From Thinopyrum elongatum (taxonomy: Eukaryota > Streptophyta > Magnoliopsida > Poales > Poaceae): a stretch of 64,000 nt of DNA. The notes below the pieces were generated by a model, which searched no databases, was not told where the DNA came from, and saw only the letters and a program-made list of their open reading frames with translations. The stretch spans positions 355,460,782 to 355,524,781 of the forward strand of contig CM022299.1 of the NCBI GenBank assembly GCA_011799875.1. Reading direction: 5' to 3'. The position numbers and the translations under genes were made by a program. Positions 47,850 through 59,560 of the stretch are shown one piece after another. Numbering within the stretch: position 1 is the stretch's first letter; each line of letters begins with the position of its first letter.

Positions 47850-49330
47850 AACTACTAATACCTAGTATATGTAATGTAGTATATAATGTCTATTATACAA
47901 ATAAAAATTTAGTTGATCCAGAGGACGGACACATCAGCATAGGAGAGCAGCATAAAAAATGCTCCTGGCACCACTGCCGGCTGTGGTGGTGGGTAGCAGT
48001 GGTAGTGGCGCGCAAATGGACAGTGGTGGCGGCCTAGTCCCAGGAGAGGTGGCTTGTTGTGGAACGAGACTGGAAAGCAAGGGTTGAATTTTTTTCCCTC
48101 CCGCAGGCTGAGCTCTGCTCACTTATCCATCCCAAAAAATGACTAGATGGACTCAAACAACCATACTAGGCTAGACTCCATCAATTGACTCAACGAGCTA
48201 GACTACACGAAAAAGCTAGTCGACAAATCAGGTTGAGACTACTACACAAGTTCACATGACTTATCAAAGAATACTAGTTAGACTCATAATAATCATTGAT
48301 CCAGGTTCCTCTACTTGACTCTACATCGTAATATAATGAATCTAAAAACTAAAGCTGAAAATAAAATAAACATACCTCCTTGAGCATTTCGAAGACCTCG
48401 GGGCGGATATTCAATTACTTCACCTCCTCCTGATTCTTCAAGTTACCCAACTCCAATGCCTTCTTCTGCTGCAATGTCAAGTTGAAACATAATACAAACT
48501 AAGCATCTTCTTACAAACATCTACGAGATCGTTAATACTGAATTGCATAATTGGATTAAAAAACAACACATGATTAAGGGGGATTCCGATTTGTTTATCA
48601 TGATTTTCAAACAACTCTGAAACAACCTAAAACTACTACAAGGCTGTCTGCACATAATAGCAGTAGATCAAATACCAAAACACTACTGGCTTTCTGCACA
48701 TCAGAGCAGAAGAATCAAAATGCAAAACACAAAAAGTACCAAAACCCTAGAATACTACATGGCTTTCTATACATGAGAGCATAAGAACAATTACAAATAC
48801 ATAAAAGTACCAACACAAACGGATTCTCTGCCTATGGAGAAAAAGTTCAATTCCACCCTACCGAAAGGACCGGATCTAACCTACAATGGCACAGGGACGA
48901 AACAGCACCATGAACCCTAAACAAAAGGGAGCAGATCTAACCTACAGCACTACACGAACAAACCAGCACCACAATCCCTAAACAAAACAGGAGCGATCTA
49001 GCAGGGGACGAACACCTAGCACCGAAGATGAGGAGGGATCTCGCGGATGAGAGATCTAGCACCGAATGAACGAATAGGGACAAGACCGCGAACACATACC
49101 AGCGAACGAACCAAACCCTAGCAGCGGACGAACAAACCCTAGAACCAAAGCAATAGCAAAAAGGAACTAGGGTTAGGAGGGGGACGAACCAACAGAAGCC
49201 ATCCCGGGAACAGATCGACGGCGAGAACGAAGGCAAATTGATCTGGCGATCCCTCCTCCGCGAGAACGAAGGCGAATCGATTGAGCGACCTCCGTCGCCG
49301 CTGCGGGATGAGGAAGAAGGAGACAAGCCA
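47850..49330 (-). other. Probable 5' leader, introns and promoter of gene C
   Basis: No coding exon is certain. A possible small exon ends with a GT donor near 48,377 (minus strand). The GC-rich block at 48,850-49,330 resembles a plant first exon, but its longest frame (48,937-49,326) is Ser/Arg/Cys-rich without a known domain. Confidence 0.35.
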
Positions 49331-49417
49331 CAACCGATATATCAGTCGGAACGAAAGGAGGTCGGGTCGGAGGTCGAATAACGCACGGAGCCTAATGGGC
49401 CGAGCCCAGCTAAAACC

Positions 49418-49465
49418 GCTGCAGGCGCCGGTTAGTAGAAAACCAAAGAAACCGGCGCCTGCAGC
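49418..49465. repeat. Perfect hairpin at the right MULE end
   Basis: Arms GCTGCAGGCGCCGGTT (49,418-49,433) and AACCGGCGCCTGCAGC (49,450-49,465) are exact reverse complements, separated by 16 bases. The terminal 17 bases, ending at 49,482, follow. Confidence 0.9.
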
Positions 49466-49482
49466 GCCAAATAGGTTTTGCC

Positions 49483-49491
49483 GTGTGGGGA
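49483..49491. repeat. Right target-site duplication of the MULE
   Basis: GTGTGGGGA, one mismatch from the left copy at 14,330. The LTR sequence TGCCGGCAGCGCTGCG resumes directly after it. Confidence 0.75.
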
Positions 49492-50498
49492 TGCCGGCAG
49501 CGCTGCGTTGGCTGACCTACTGGGCTAGCCAATGGGCAGGAAAGTTGTTGCTGCTGGGCCGCGGCAGGCGCGGGTGGTTGGGCCGTGAGGCAGAGGCTTC
49601 GGCGGTTTTAAAATAAAAACTTTTCTTTTTTTAAACAGAGAACACAAAAAAGAACCAGAATAAATAAAAACTTTATATAGACATATAATATATCAAAAAT
49701 TCAAAAAAAAATTCCTAAACCATGAACATAATTTCATAGGCAAATAAAATCCACAAAAATTCACAAAAGTCAAACAGTGCTGCTGTTGCAATAAAATCCA
49801 ATAAAAATCATTTTTAAAACACCAAAATGATTTCAAATTTATTTTCTCCTAATTTTCCATTGAAGGGAATCATTTTACCCTTATTTCCATTTATGTTTTT
49901 AGGAGAAAAATAATTTGAAAAGCCAAATAGCTCCTAAATGGTTTTGAATTTGAATTTCAAACAACTTCCAAATCTTTTCTGTTTTTTTCTCATTCAAATA
50001 TATTTCAAATGCCTTTGAATTTTTGAAGTGTCATATTACTTCTCTCATTTTGAATAACTTTCAGAGAATTTGAATTTTGGAAATTCAAATAACTTCAAAA
50101 TGACTTTCCAATTGTTCTTTGAAACTTCATCTCTCTTTCTTCAAATTTGAAGAAGTCATTTTATCTTCTCTCATGAAACTCATTGAGTTGCTTAAAGTTT
50201 CTGAATTTGAAATATTTTCAAATGGAATTCAAATCATTTTCAAATCCCCTTTCATTTCTTTAAATGGAAGAAGTCATATAATCTTCACTCTAGGGTTTTG
50301 TGATGAAATGAACTTGAAATCCTGAGGATCAAAATGCATGGTGAAAGTTTGGGAAAGTCATTTCATTCCCTCTCATTCAACTTTAAAAAGTTTCAAATTT
50401 ACTCAATTTCACACCATCAATCACACAACACTCAAACAAACAATCATATCTATTTATTTAATATAAAATTCCAAAATTTAGAATTTTGGGATGTTACA
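49492..50498 (-). repeat. 3' LTR of the gag-only gypsy element, second part
   Basis: It is collinear with 56,300-57,307, from GCGCTGCGTTGGCTGACCT to GAATTTTGGGATGTTACA. Together with 11,296-14,338 it makes a 4.05-kb LTR. Confidence 0.85.
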
Positions 50499-50515
50499 AA
50501 CTACCACCCTTAAAA
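50499..50515 (-). other. Polypurine tract of the gag-only gypsy element
   Basis: On the minus strand TTAAGGGTGGTAGTT precedes TGTAACATCCC, the LTR start. Upstream lies CTCGGGGACGAGATTC, a phrase usual at this place in grass gypsy elements. Confidence 0.65.
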
Positions 50516-51852
50516 TGAATCTCGTCCCCGAGATTCAAAGAGGATAGAAAGAAGGTTAGGTTTGGGGGGTCTTCTTGAAAATCCTTTGGTCGTCACACGG
50601 TCTGGGGTACTACCACCCATAGAAGCATGGTTACGGTTCCGTCAAAAACTCATGTACTCCATCCTTTGGGTTCGGAATGTCGGTCTTCTCAGAGCTTCGG
50701 GATAACTCCTACTATGGGGCTCTTCCGGTAGAGACATAACATTTTCCTCAATTTCTTGTGTCCTTTCATCAGAGTAAGGTTCTTCCATGACTGGGTCTTC
50801 TTGGCTGACAGGTCTGTTGCCAATTCTAAACAACTATCGAAGCTCTCCTGGTGGTCCACAATTAATGGTTCCTCCTGCAGGAAATGGGTTTGGGTTGAAT
50901 CTCACCGTATAACCTATGGTTGGCAATGGTTGCCTGTTACATGGATCAATCGTCCTATCATTTCTAGGGTTTAAACAAGGTTTTGACATCGCCGTCTCTC
51001 TACTATGGGCAAGTCACTCGAGATTTACCATCCCAAATAACAAGAGCGAATGATAGGAGTAAGTCAGTATGGTGATCAATCCATTCCGCACCCAGATCAT
51101 TACCCTGTATAAGGTTTAACAAATCTCGCATTTATAACACTCGGGCCTTCTCACAAGCATTACAGAATTTCTCTTGTCCTCGAACTGGGTTCAGGTAAAT
51201 CCATTGTCTCTGTAAGCTGAACAAAACATCTATCGTTTCTTCACAACTCTCGGGTTTTCGGGTCCTCCTAGGAAACGTGCTGATCAAATCACAACTTCTT
51301 CCAAATTTCTTCCTTCAGAAAGGTAGAGCTTGATCCTTATTAACTCCTGGGCCTGTGGGTTATGGGCCCACTTCAACACTTGCACAACTTTGACTCATCC
51401 TTGGAGTTACATATTGTTCCATATTCCAACATTATTCCATACTTTAAATCCAATGATACATCATTCTTTCATACTCTTGGGGTATGTAATGTAAAAAACA
51501 AATCCCCAACTTATTTTGACTAAACTCCTCTCTATGGAGTATATTTACCTTTCCATTGGTTTGGTGTTCTCACAGGGTACTACCACCCTTAAAATGAAAT
51601 GCACAAATTTTCATCCATAGACCATATTTCTCATATCCTCGAAAATGGTCAACATCTGTGTTCATTGAGTAACAACTCATACAATTCCACATATGAAATC
51701 ATTACACATTAATTTTATTGACTCATAAATTCATTACAGTATCTGAGACTTCTATTACATAATTCAACTTCATATCCTTAATGAAAATAAAAATGCAGTT
51801 CTCCATTTTTGCATTCTTTATTCCAGTATAACCAAATCTCAACTACTCAACT
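50516..51852 (-). other. Non-coding 3' internal part of the gag-only element
   Basis: About 1.3 kb with no reverse transcriptase, integrase or other recognisable domain on either strand. The short frame at 50,642-50,833 is not recognised. Confidence 0.6.
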
Positions 51853-52807
51853 TCATGCTTTCCTCGATTCTGAACATTTCCTGGCAAAATGTCCTGCTTC
51901 CTTGCAGCGTAAACAAATGACGTCGGACAAATCCAGGGGCTTCCTGGCACCTCCTTGGGTTCTTTGCTTCTTTTCTGGACAACCACTAGCATAATGTCCT
52001 GTGGTCTTGCACTCAAAACAGGTAATATGTCTGTTAGCCTTCTTTGCAGAAACGGGGTTGTTCGGGAGATTCATTCTCTTTCTCTTCCTGGACTTCTTCA
52101 TTCCGATCAATCCTTCTATTTCCTGTGGGTCAAACTCCACTTCTTCTGCCGGGAAGTCTCTCAGATACTCTTGGCTTTCTTTCGTGCAATCCTGTGAAAA
52201 ATGTCCTTCTCCACATGAATAGCAGGCATGGGCGTAAAATCTGTTTAGGTCTTCTCCATCAGGATCTTTGACATCTTCCTTCATGACAGGTTCTTCTGAA
52301 CTTTCCCCGAGGGCTTCTTCCATGGCTTCTTTCTGCTGCTTGATAACTACTTGTACCTTGGGGTAAATTGAGCACTGAGCAGGGTAGTGCGTATTTCCTT
52401 CACGTAGGAAACAAGTAACCTGCCCAGTCGGGCATTCCTCAGCTGGGTGATTTTCTTCACAATGAGGGCATCCATCATTGTATTCTTATTGGGTGTGTCC
52501 TATTTCTCCGCAAATCTTACAGACACAAGGTTTCTTCTTCGGCTATCACAGTGCTTCCGGATGAGACGGGATCTTAACATAGTCTTCTTGAATCCTCCCA
52601 AGTTTTTGCTCCATTACATCCTTGTATGGCTCGATGCATTTTCCACCATGTTGCAGCACTTTTTGTAAAGTACTGAAGAGCGTATTGAACCTCATACTTC
52701 ATTGCAACCAAATTTTTCCCGAAGTGATCCTCCATCTTTTGAATCCATAGTTCCACATCCGGCTGAGTCACCGGTCCAGAGAATAGAAGTCCACCTTCAT
52801 TCATCAT
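51853..52807 (-). pseudogene. Gag with multiple zinc knuckles, broken
   Basis: The N-terminal piece at 52,574-52,807 is a gag matrix/capsid-like segment (PDVELWIQKMEDHF ... SAATWWKMHRAIQG) that leaves frame after TWED. Downstream, six knuckle-like motifs follow: CKICGEIGH, CPHCEENHPAEEC, a degenerate CFLREGNTHYPAQC, CYSCGEGHFSQDC, CFECKTTGHYASGC and CLRCKEAGHFARKC. A basic stretch (KKSRKRKR) lies between the fourth and fifth. An in-frame TAA at 52,486-52,488 follows the first knuckle. The last 156 codons (51,853-52,323) are open. Such a protein would bind element RNA for packaging; enzymes would have to come from a relative. Confidence 0.7.
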
Positions 52808-53307
52808 CTATTGGGTTCAAGGGTTTTGTGGTGTGATAAGAGATAGAAAGATACCCAATACAAACAATAGTTTTGAAAATAGGTTTTATTTTGTGGCTGT
52901 CGGAAAACACACACAAATGACAGCTCACAAATCATTGTATCTAATGTAAGTATATAATAGGGGCTTGGTCTTCTAAAGGTCAAATAAATCTTCAGAGTCT
53001 TCAAATTCTTCAAGTCTTCTGAGTCTTCAACTATTGTAGCTTCAATTCTTCTAATGCATGGTGAAATCATCTTTACTCTGAAGAGGCCATCAATTATCCG
53101 ATATCTTGTCCTTCTTGGAGCGGCTTCAGTTGATCCTCCATGTGGTCAAAAGGGGAAGGGTATATTCTAACTATTTGAGGTAAGAGGGACTATTTGATAA
53201 ATTCAGAAAAAATGAGAAGTAAAGGATCTTTTTGAAAATAAAGTTTTAGAGATATCATGTCCTAAGAGCTTTCCAGTTTCTAGGGTTACGTCCTACAGTT
53301 AACATGT

Positions 53308-53319
53308 GCTCTGATACCA
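53308..53319 (-). other. Primer binding site, initiator tRNA-Met type
   Basis: The minus strand reads TGGTATCAGAGC, the standard site for initiator tRNA-Met, just inside the right LTR. It makes that LTR the 5' LTR. Confidence 0.85.
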
Positions 53320-53323
53320 TATC

Positions 53324-56300
53324 CATAGCGACCCGACCTCAAACGGTCAAGCCTCTGTGTATCTGTACCATCCATGTATATATCAAAGTGCAATCACATG
53401 TATAAATAACGTAAAACTAATATATACATCATAAGTCACAGCGGAGACAATCAAATGGGTGTGGAGTCCCATCAACGCCATCGACAGGTTGAGTGTAGAC
53501 CGTAACCCTACAAAAAAACTCACTCGTCATAGAAAATCCTACAACATGATACGTTGCAGCCGTGTAGGTCAGTACATTGAATGTACCGGCAAGATCACAA
53601 ATAAGAGAAACAGATGATAAAACTATTCTATATGCAATATGGCTTTGTGGCTCTGTATCTGAGGTTTTTGCGTAAAAGCTGGTTTTGTTTTATTTTCCCT
53701 ACAACAAAGGAAATAACCAGAGTCTGTACTACGAAGTTTTCTATCATGACATGGTTTCGCCAACCGATGTCACATAGCCCATATCATCATAAGTTGCCCA
53801 CAATTAAGATTTCGATCCGGTGTTCAGGGTTCCGAGATAGATCCAAGTCCAGAGGCTCAAATTGTCTGTAACCGTGGACATGACTAATTGATTAGGTTTA
53901 ACTCTGCAGAGTGTTCTGCACTTTACCCACAAGATTCGATCCCTCTTTTTACGTTCTCACACTTCAGGGTGTTTGAGAACAAGACGGCCGAAACATGGTC
54001 TTCCGAAGAGTTCCTCTGACCACTGTCCGGTGCTCATCCAATCTTATTATAGTTCTACATCTGCTAGCATCATCCCAGCCAGAGTCACAACTAAGGTCCA
54101 CCAAGCGAGAGCCCATAGTGACTTGTGGCTGCACAGGTGAGCTTCCGGGCATGAAGTATTCTTTCGTATCTTTGAGTCTGGGTGGAACTTTCCTCATGAG
54201 TACTGGCCAAATCCAGCTCACTAGGCATCCACTGGGTACTCCAGGGTGCCTCACAACCAGTCCACCCAGTAGTGTGTATTGAAATCTTGTCTTGAGTCTT
54301 GAAGTCTTGAGGCCTCGAAGATGCAGGCCTTGAATATGCCACCATGAAGTTGTCATCACTGACGCGGGGTCATCATGAAGTTGTCATCATTGACGTGGAG
54401 TCTTCCATCTCACACCACTCCCGAGCACTCATACCAAAACCCCGTCTACTATAGCGTAGCATCAAAACTAAATATCATCTCGGGACTTGATAATATGGAG
54501 ATGGGTTCCTACCTCATGCATTCTACTCAACTACAAGAGTTCAATATCACTACTAGAGGAGTTGATGAAAAGGTGGCACTAAATGCAAGTAAAATCATAG
54601 GTATAAATATGGTCAAAGTGAACTTGCGTGGTATTACTTGATGAAGATAATAACGCTCTCAGAAAATGACTTGGTAGTACAATACGTCACTATAGTGAAA
54701 TCTATATAGTCAAACATAACATTCGTATAAGCAAACATTCTAGTACTCAAAATAACAATCAACAGTTAAAAATGGAATTAAGAAATCAATAAGAAAACTC
54801 AAGACAATGCAAAGAACACTTCAAAAGAAAAACTAATAGGAATTTTTTTTACTACAATGAAAAGACTAAACTATAATTAACAAAAAATAAAATATAAATC
54901 AACTAAGTAAAAACAAAGAATTTGACTAGAGTTTTAACTAGCAAAAAGAAAAAAACTTTTATAAAACTCTATTTATAACCTATGCAAGTTTAAAAAAAAC
55001 AAGGCAATAAAATTAAAAAAATCCTATAAAAGTCGTCTAATGTTGACTAACAGAAATATAAACACAATTTTAAAAGTGACAAAAAGAAATAATTTAAAAC
55101 TATTAAAACAATAAGAAAATACTAGACAAAAACTATAAGTAAAACAGTACATTTTAGCTAAAACCTTATTTAAAATAAACAAAACTATTTTGCAAGAGCC
55201 TACTCTTTAGAGAAAAGATCAAGTGATCACTAGCAAAAAGAGTTAACTAAATAGCTATTTTTAAACTCAAGATATTCACAGAACAAGGTTTGAAGCAAAT
55301 TCATGAAATCTCAAATTTAAAATTTTGAAACATGGACAAACTTGGTATCTACAGAAACTAGATGAAATTCTTAATCCAGTGCAAAAAAGAATCACTCAAT
55401 TTGGATTAAAAACCTAAAAGATATAAGCAATCTAAGATTGAAACTATTTCTGGTTTTAATACAGAAACTAAAAAAACAAAAGGCCTACGGATCGGGAACA
55501 TGCCACATGGCATGCTGTGATTGGACGGAGGGCTTTCGCTGCAGTGGCTAAATGACGAACAGCCACAAACTAAAACATACCATTTCGATCTATATAAAAA
55601 AATCTAGATCTGATCCTAAGCATTGAAATGGGATCTGACGGATGGGGATGATGGTGGCTTACAGCAGCGGTGAGGTCACCGGACTTGGGGAAGACGACGA
55701 CGTGGTGGCTCTGGTTGATGCTGGCGTCGCTCCTGGTGGTCGCCGGACTATGGGGATGGTCAGACGGGGTGCATCGCATGAAGGTGAGCTCGGGGTGACC
55801 TTGTCAGCGTCGGGGGCGGCCTGTGGTGGAGGTGACGAACGACTAGAGCAGCGGGAGGCGCCGCCACGTCGGGAAGCTCTTTTCCGCGCGGGTCTGCGTG
55901 ATAAAAGGGGTTAGCGGGATGTCGCGCTTCGAGGTAGAGAGGAACAAAGGGACAGGGGTGCTCGGGAACCTCGGGTCGCTGCAGAATAATCGAGTGAAAG
56001 CTTCAGGCAGCGGTGAACTCCGATGAGATTGGAATAGGGCAAAACGGGCACGGGAACTTCTGATTTTTGCAAAAATCGGATGAGAAGAGGGAGGGAAGTA
56101 TTTATGGGGAGGCGGGCGTGCGCGACGGTCAAAGAATCGGATCGAATCGGGCAAGATTTGGATCGGGGAACTGGGTCCATGATGAACACGAAAGAAACGA
56201 AGGAGGGGGATGACATGTGGGTCCCTCGTGTCAGCGATGGAGAGAAGAGAGAGGGGCTGACGTGTGGGGCCGTGCGGGTGTCAGTGCTGACGTGCGCGTG

Positions 56301-57307
56301 TGCGGCTGCCGAAAGCGCTGCGTTGGCTGACCTGCTGGGCTAGCCCATGGGCAGGAAAGTTGCTGCTGGGCTGCGGCAGGCGCGGGTGGCTGGGCCGTGA
56401 GAGAGAGAGAGGGCTTCAGCCGTTTTGCAATCAAAACTTCTTTTTTTAACAGAGAACAAAAACAAAAAGAAACAGAATAAATAAAAACTTTATATAGACA
56501 TATAATATATCAAAAAATTCAGAAAAAGATTTCCTAAAAGATGAACATAATTTCATAGGCTAATAAAATCCACGAAAATTCACAAAAGTCAAACAGTGCT
56601 GCTGTTGCAATAAAACCCAATAAAAACATTTTTAAAATACCAAAATGATTTCAAATTTATTTTCTCCTAATTTTCCATTGAAAGGAATCATTTTACCCTT
56701 ATTTCATTTATTTATTTTAGGAGAAAAATAATTTGAATAAAAGCCAAATAACTCCTAAATGGTTTGAATTTGAATTTCAAACCACTTCCAAATCTTTTCT
56801 GTTTTTTCCTCATCCAAATATATTTCAAATGCCTCTGAATTTTTGAAGTGTCATATTACTTCTCTCATTTTGAATAATTTCCATAGAATTTGAATTTTGG
56901 AAATTCAAATAACTTCAAAATGACTTCCAAATGATTCTTTGAAACTTCCAACCCTCTTTCTTCAAACTTGAAGAAGTCATTTTATCTTCTCTCATGAAAC
57001 TCATTGAGTTTCTTAAAGTTTCTGAATTTGAAATATTTTCAAATGGAATTCAAATCATTTTAAAATCCCTTTTCATTTCTTTAAATGGAAGAAGTCATAT
57101 CATCTTCACTCTAGGGTTTTCTGATGAAATGAATTAAATTCCCGAGGGTCAAAATGCATAGTGAAAGTTTGGGAAAGTCATTTCATTCCCTCTCATGCAA
57201 CTTTAAAAAGTTTCAAATTTCACTCAATTTCACACCATCAATCACACAACAATCAAACCTATTTATTTAATATAACATTCCAAAATTTAGAATTTTGGGA
57301 TGTTACA
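53324..57307 (-). repeat. 5' LTR of the gag-only gypsy element
   Basis: 3.98 kb. It ends (plus strand) in GGGATGTTACA. Its other terminus reads CATAGCGACC where the partner has TGTAGCGACC. Reading frames inside (for example 53,995-54,282 and 55,642-55,914) mirror those of the partner LTR and are not genes. Confidence 0.85.
56099..56106 (-). promoter_or_regulatory. Candidate TATA box of the gag-only element
   Basis: The minus strand reads CATAAATA between pyrimidine-rich blocks; the partner LTR has TATAAATA at 14,131-14,138. One change from consensus in the LTR that would drive transcription. Confidence 0.4.
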
Positions 57308-57549
57308 GATGAGCTCGAATCGGTATGCCCGATGTTCACTTGGCGGTGGCAACTGTGGATAATTTCAGTCAAACTCTGGCTCCTTCGATTTCTGGGAGCT
57401 CGATTAATCCAACTCCACGACTCCACCGATTTTGCACTACACCAATAGCCAGCTTCTTACTTCCATAGCTGGGATTTGGACCGTTCGGCTGGGCTCCTGA
57501 TTTGGAGTCGAGGAGTTGAGAAGCTGGAGGGCTACCGAACACGCCCTTA

Positions 57550-59560
57550 ATAAGATTTGCAATAAAATTTCAAGGATTTTTCTCCCTAAACTTGAACTTC
57601 CTCTCTCCCCGGATCTATTATTGGATAATGGGAGTAGGTAGGGTGAGGCAAAATAAGAGCAAAACTACTCATCAAGCTGAGAAGGCAAGGACTCAACTTG
57701 AAATAACTACATGTGTCTCCCTTCTTAGAGACATGTAGGTTCTCTCCTCTTTTAGAAATGCATCTCTCTTCCTTAGAAAGTGTCTTTTTATATGGAAGAG
57801 ATTTTGAAGATAAGCTTTGATGTGCATCTCTCTCCCCCTGTGACATCAATTTCCAAGAATGGTTGGCTTCAAGGTTATGAGTCAACTGAGTGTGGTCCCA
57901 GAGAAGCACAACTAGGCATTATGCAGTTGTCGATGCAGATAGAGGAAAAGAATCATTGAGTGGAGCTAGAGAAGGGATAAAGAGAAAAAATTGATTGAAT
58001 ATTCTTTAGGTGGTGAAGTCAGTGACGCCGAGTTGTGCCAATCAGTGTGTCCAAGACTAGGATAACACAAAGAGGCCACATCGGTGAGTCTGAAGAAGTA
58101 CATTTCGGTTGAACCAATGAACTAGGTTGTAGTGTTACTACACTCCGGTGGCGCCGATGCGTTTCAAGTCGGTGGGTCAGAGTTCAACACAGAGAGAATA
58201 TTGAATCAACTCAGCTCACTAGGCAAATAATTCTCACAAATAAATGCAAGGAATTGGATAAGATTTGCAATGAATTTACCAGAAACTGACTAAAGAAAAA
58301 GAGCACAGAAAAGAAAAGAAAGAAATCTAGATGAAGTTTTTTTGTTAAAAGGAAACACTCTAGCAAAGGAAAGGCAAAAGAAGGGAACACTAGAGAACTT
58401 CATCTAGAGGGGGGTCGGTGATTAAGTCACCTATGTTAGAGTATAATGACTTAGGAGTCAAGTGAGATCACTTGATCATAGGTAATACTCGTCGTTAAGC
58501 TCAAAATGGGGTTGCCATTTCTCATTTAAGCATTTCAATGTATTCACATCTTGTTGAGTTGCTTCAAATCATGTATTTGAGTAAAACTTCTCTAAGATGT
58601 GAGAACTTACATTGAGTTTGATGTGGATGTCCTTCATGTAGTTGAACTTGAGGTGGATGCTCATGGAGTGGAAATTGGAGCAATCCTTTCCTTTGTAGCT
58701 CATCTTCCTACATGGGTTAGTTTTGCAAGGAACAACATATGTATCCATTTTGACAAGAGTGAAACATAGAGTCATATAGTGTCAAAGGATATGTTTGATT
58801 GTCTTGTTCCTTGAAAACATCAAAGGTATAGATACTTGGTTCGATCTCCTTTGCTCTAGGTATGAATATTGAGAGCAAGCTTTATGAAGTAGTACATATC
58901 CAACTACCTACAAGGGTTGAATGCAATACAAGGGAGCAAAGTGTCTAAGATATGAAATGATCATCATTAGGGTGATACCAAGGATTAGTCATAATAGCTC
59001 ATGCCCTTGCATGCATCCAAGTGAGTGTCTACTTCACATTTGAAGCATCAATGACATTCATCTCACTTCTCAAGTGACAAAATATCTTTTCATCAAGAGG
59101 CTTAGTGAAGATATTCGCCAATTGTTTGTTGGTACGAACACGCTTAAGGTCAATGTCACCTTTAGCAACATGATCTGGAATGAAATGGTGACGAACCTCA
59201 ATATGCTTGGTTCGAGAATGTTGCACGGGATTGTGTGAAATTTTAATAGCACTCTCATTATCACATAGTAAAGGCACATGTTTCACATGTATCCCATAAT
59301 CTTTGAGAGTTTGTGTCATCCATAGTAATTGAGCAAAACATGATCCCGCGATGATGTATTCTGCTTCGGTGGTGGATAGGGATACCGAGTTTTATTTCTT
59401 GGAGAACCAAGACACGAGAGATCTACCAAGGAATTGACATGTACTCAAAGTGGATTTTCTGTCAAACTTGTCTCCGGCCTAGTCCGAATCGGAATAGCCA
59501 ACAAGTTTGAAAGCATATCCTTTGGGATACCAAATGCCAAAGTTTGGTGTATGTATAAGG
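57550..59560 (-). mobile_element. Copia relic (SIRE/Maximus-like), RNase H end and 3' region
   Basis: The RNase H end is at 59,029-59,560 on the minus strand. The non-coding stretch 57,550-59,028 lies 3' of it and carries GTCGGTGGGTC and CGGTGGCGCCG phrases of the type seen in Maximus-like elements. The relic is cut on the left by the Harbinger-like element and on the right by the BARE-type element. Lineage is tentative. Confidence 0.5.
59029..59560 (-). pseudogene. Copia RNase H C-terminal part, broken
   Basis: Minus-strand reading gives VGYSDSD, stop, AGDKFDRKST, then SLSTTEAEYIIAGSC, and after it PLLCDNESAIKISHNP, HSRTKHIEVRHHF and the copia end signature NIFTKPLDEKIF. Typical motifs are DSDYAGD, EAEY and DN. 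At least two stops occur, one at the DSD motif. The 5' part of the gene is displaced by the BARE-type insertion at 59,561. Confidence 0.75.

Larger units (their letters stand above)
14339..49482. mobile_element. Giant MULE (Mutator-like) with FAR1-type transposase, two Ulp1-like genes and a GTGAACT array
   Basis: It is bounded by a 9-bp target duplication and by GC-rich ends that share GGCGCC and GGCGCCTGCAGC motifs but are poor inverted repeats overall. Span is 35.1 kb, or about 21.5 kb without the nested gypsy element at 25,925-39,513. In order: hairpin end, gene A (minus, Ulp1-like), divergent promoter region, gene B (plus, transposase), AT-rich tandem array, gene C (minus, Ulp1-like), GC-rich 5' region, hairpin end. 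Linkage of a MULE transposase with a Ulp1-like gene is known from KI-MULEs (Kaonashi). Two diverged copies plus the array is unusual in my knowledge. The transposase is broken, so this copy is not autonomous. Confidence 0.75.
11296..57307 (-). mobile_element. Gag-only gypsy-type retrotransposon (TR-GAG-like) with ~4-kb LTRs, split by the MULE
   Basis: Two direct repeats flank a 2.8-kb internal region. The left LTR is split into 11,296-14,338 and 49,492-50,498, and the right LTR is 53,324-57,307. The 5-bp duplication GATGA flanks the element at 11,291-11,295 and 57,308-57,312. The primer site and purine tract place it on the minus strand, so the right LTR is the 5' LTR. The only coding trace is gag with several zinc knuckles; I see no protease, reverse transcriptase, RNase H or integrase. 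That architecture fits non-autonomous TR-GAG elements. LTRs are clearly alike, but by eye differ at several percent of positions with some indels. Confidence 0.8.
10693..57546. mobile_element. PIF/Harbinger-like element, non-autonomous, split by a later nest
   Basis: Left terminus GGGCCTGTTCAGTAGTCC and right terminus (reverse complement) GGGCGTGTTCGGTAGCCC match at 15 of 18 positions. They are flanked by TTA at 10690-10692 and 57547-57549. A 3-bp TTA duplication with GGGC termini is typical of PIF/Harbinger elements. Element sequence proper is only 10,693-11,295 and 57,308-57,546, about 0.84 kb. It has no transposase frame and would have moved only with help from a relative. The gag-only gypsy element inserted into it. 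Confidence 0.7.

Noticed and set aside
10693..57546. A single 47-kb Harbinger element carrying all the inner genes
   Set aside because: The inner boundaries with GATGA, the 9-bp duplication and CTACT show later, independent insertions; only about 0.84 kb belongs to the Harbinger-like element.
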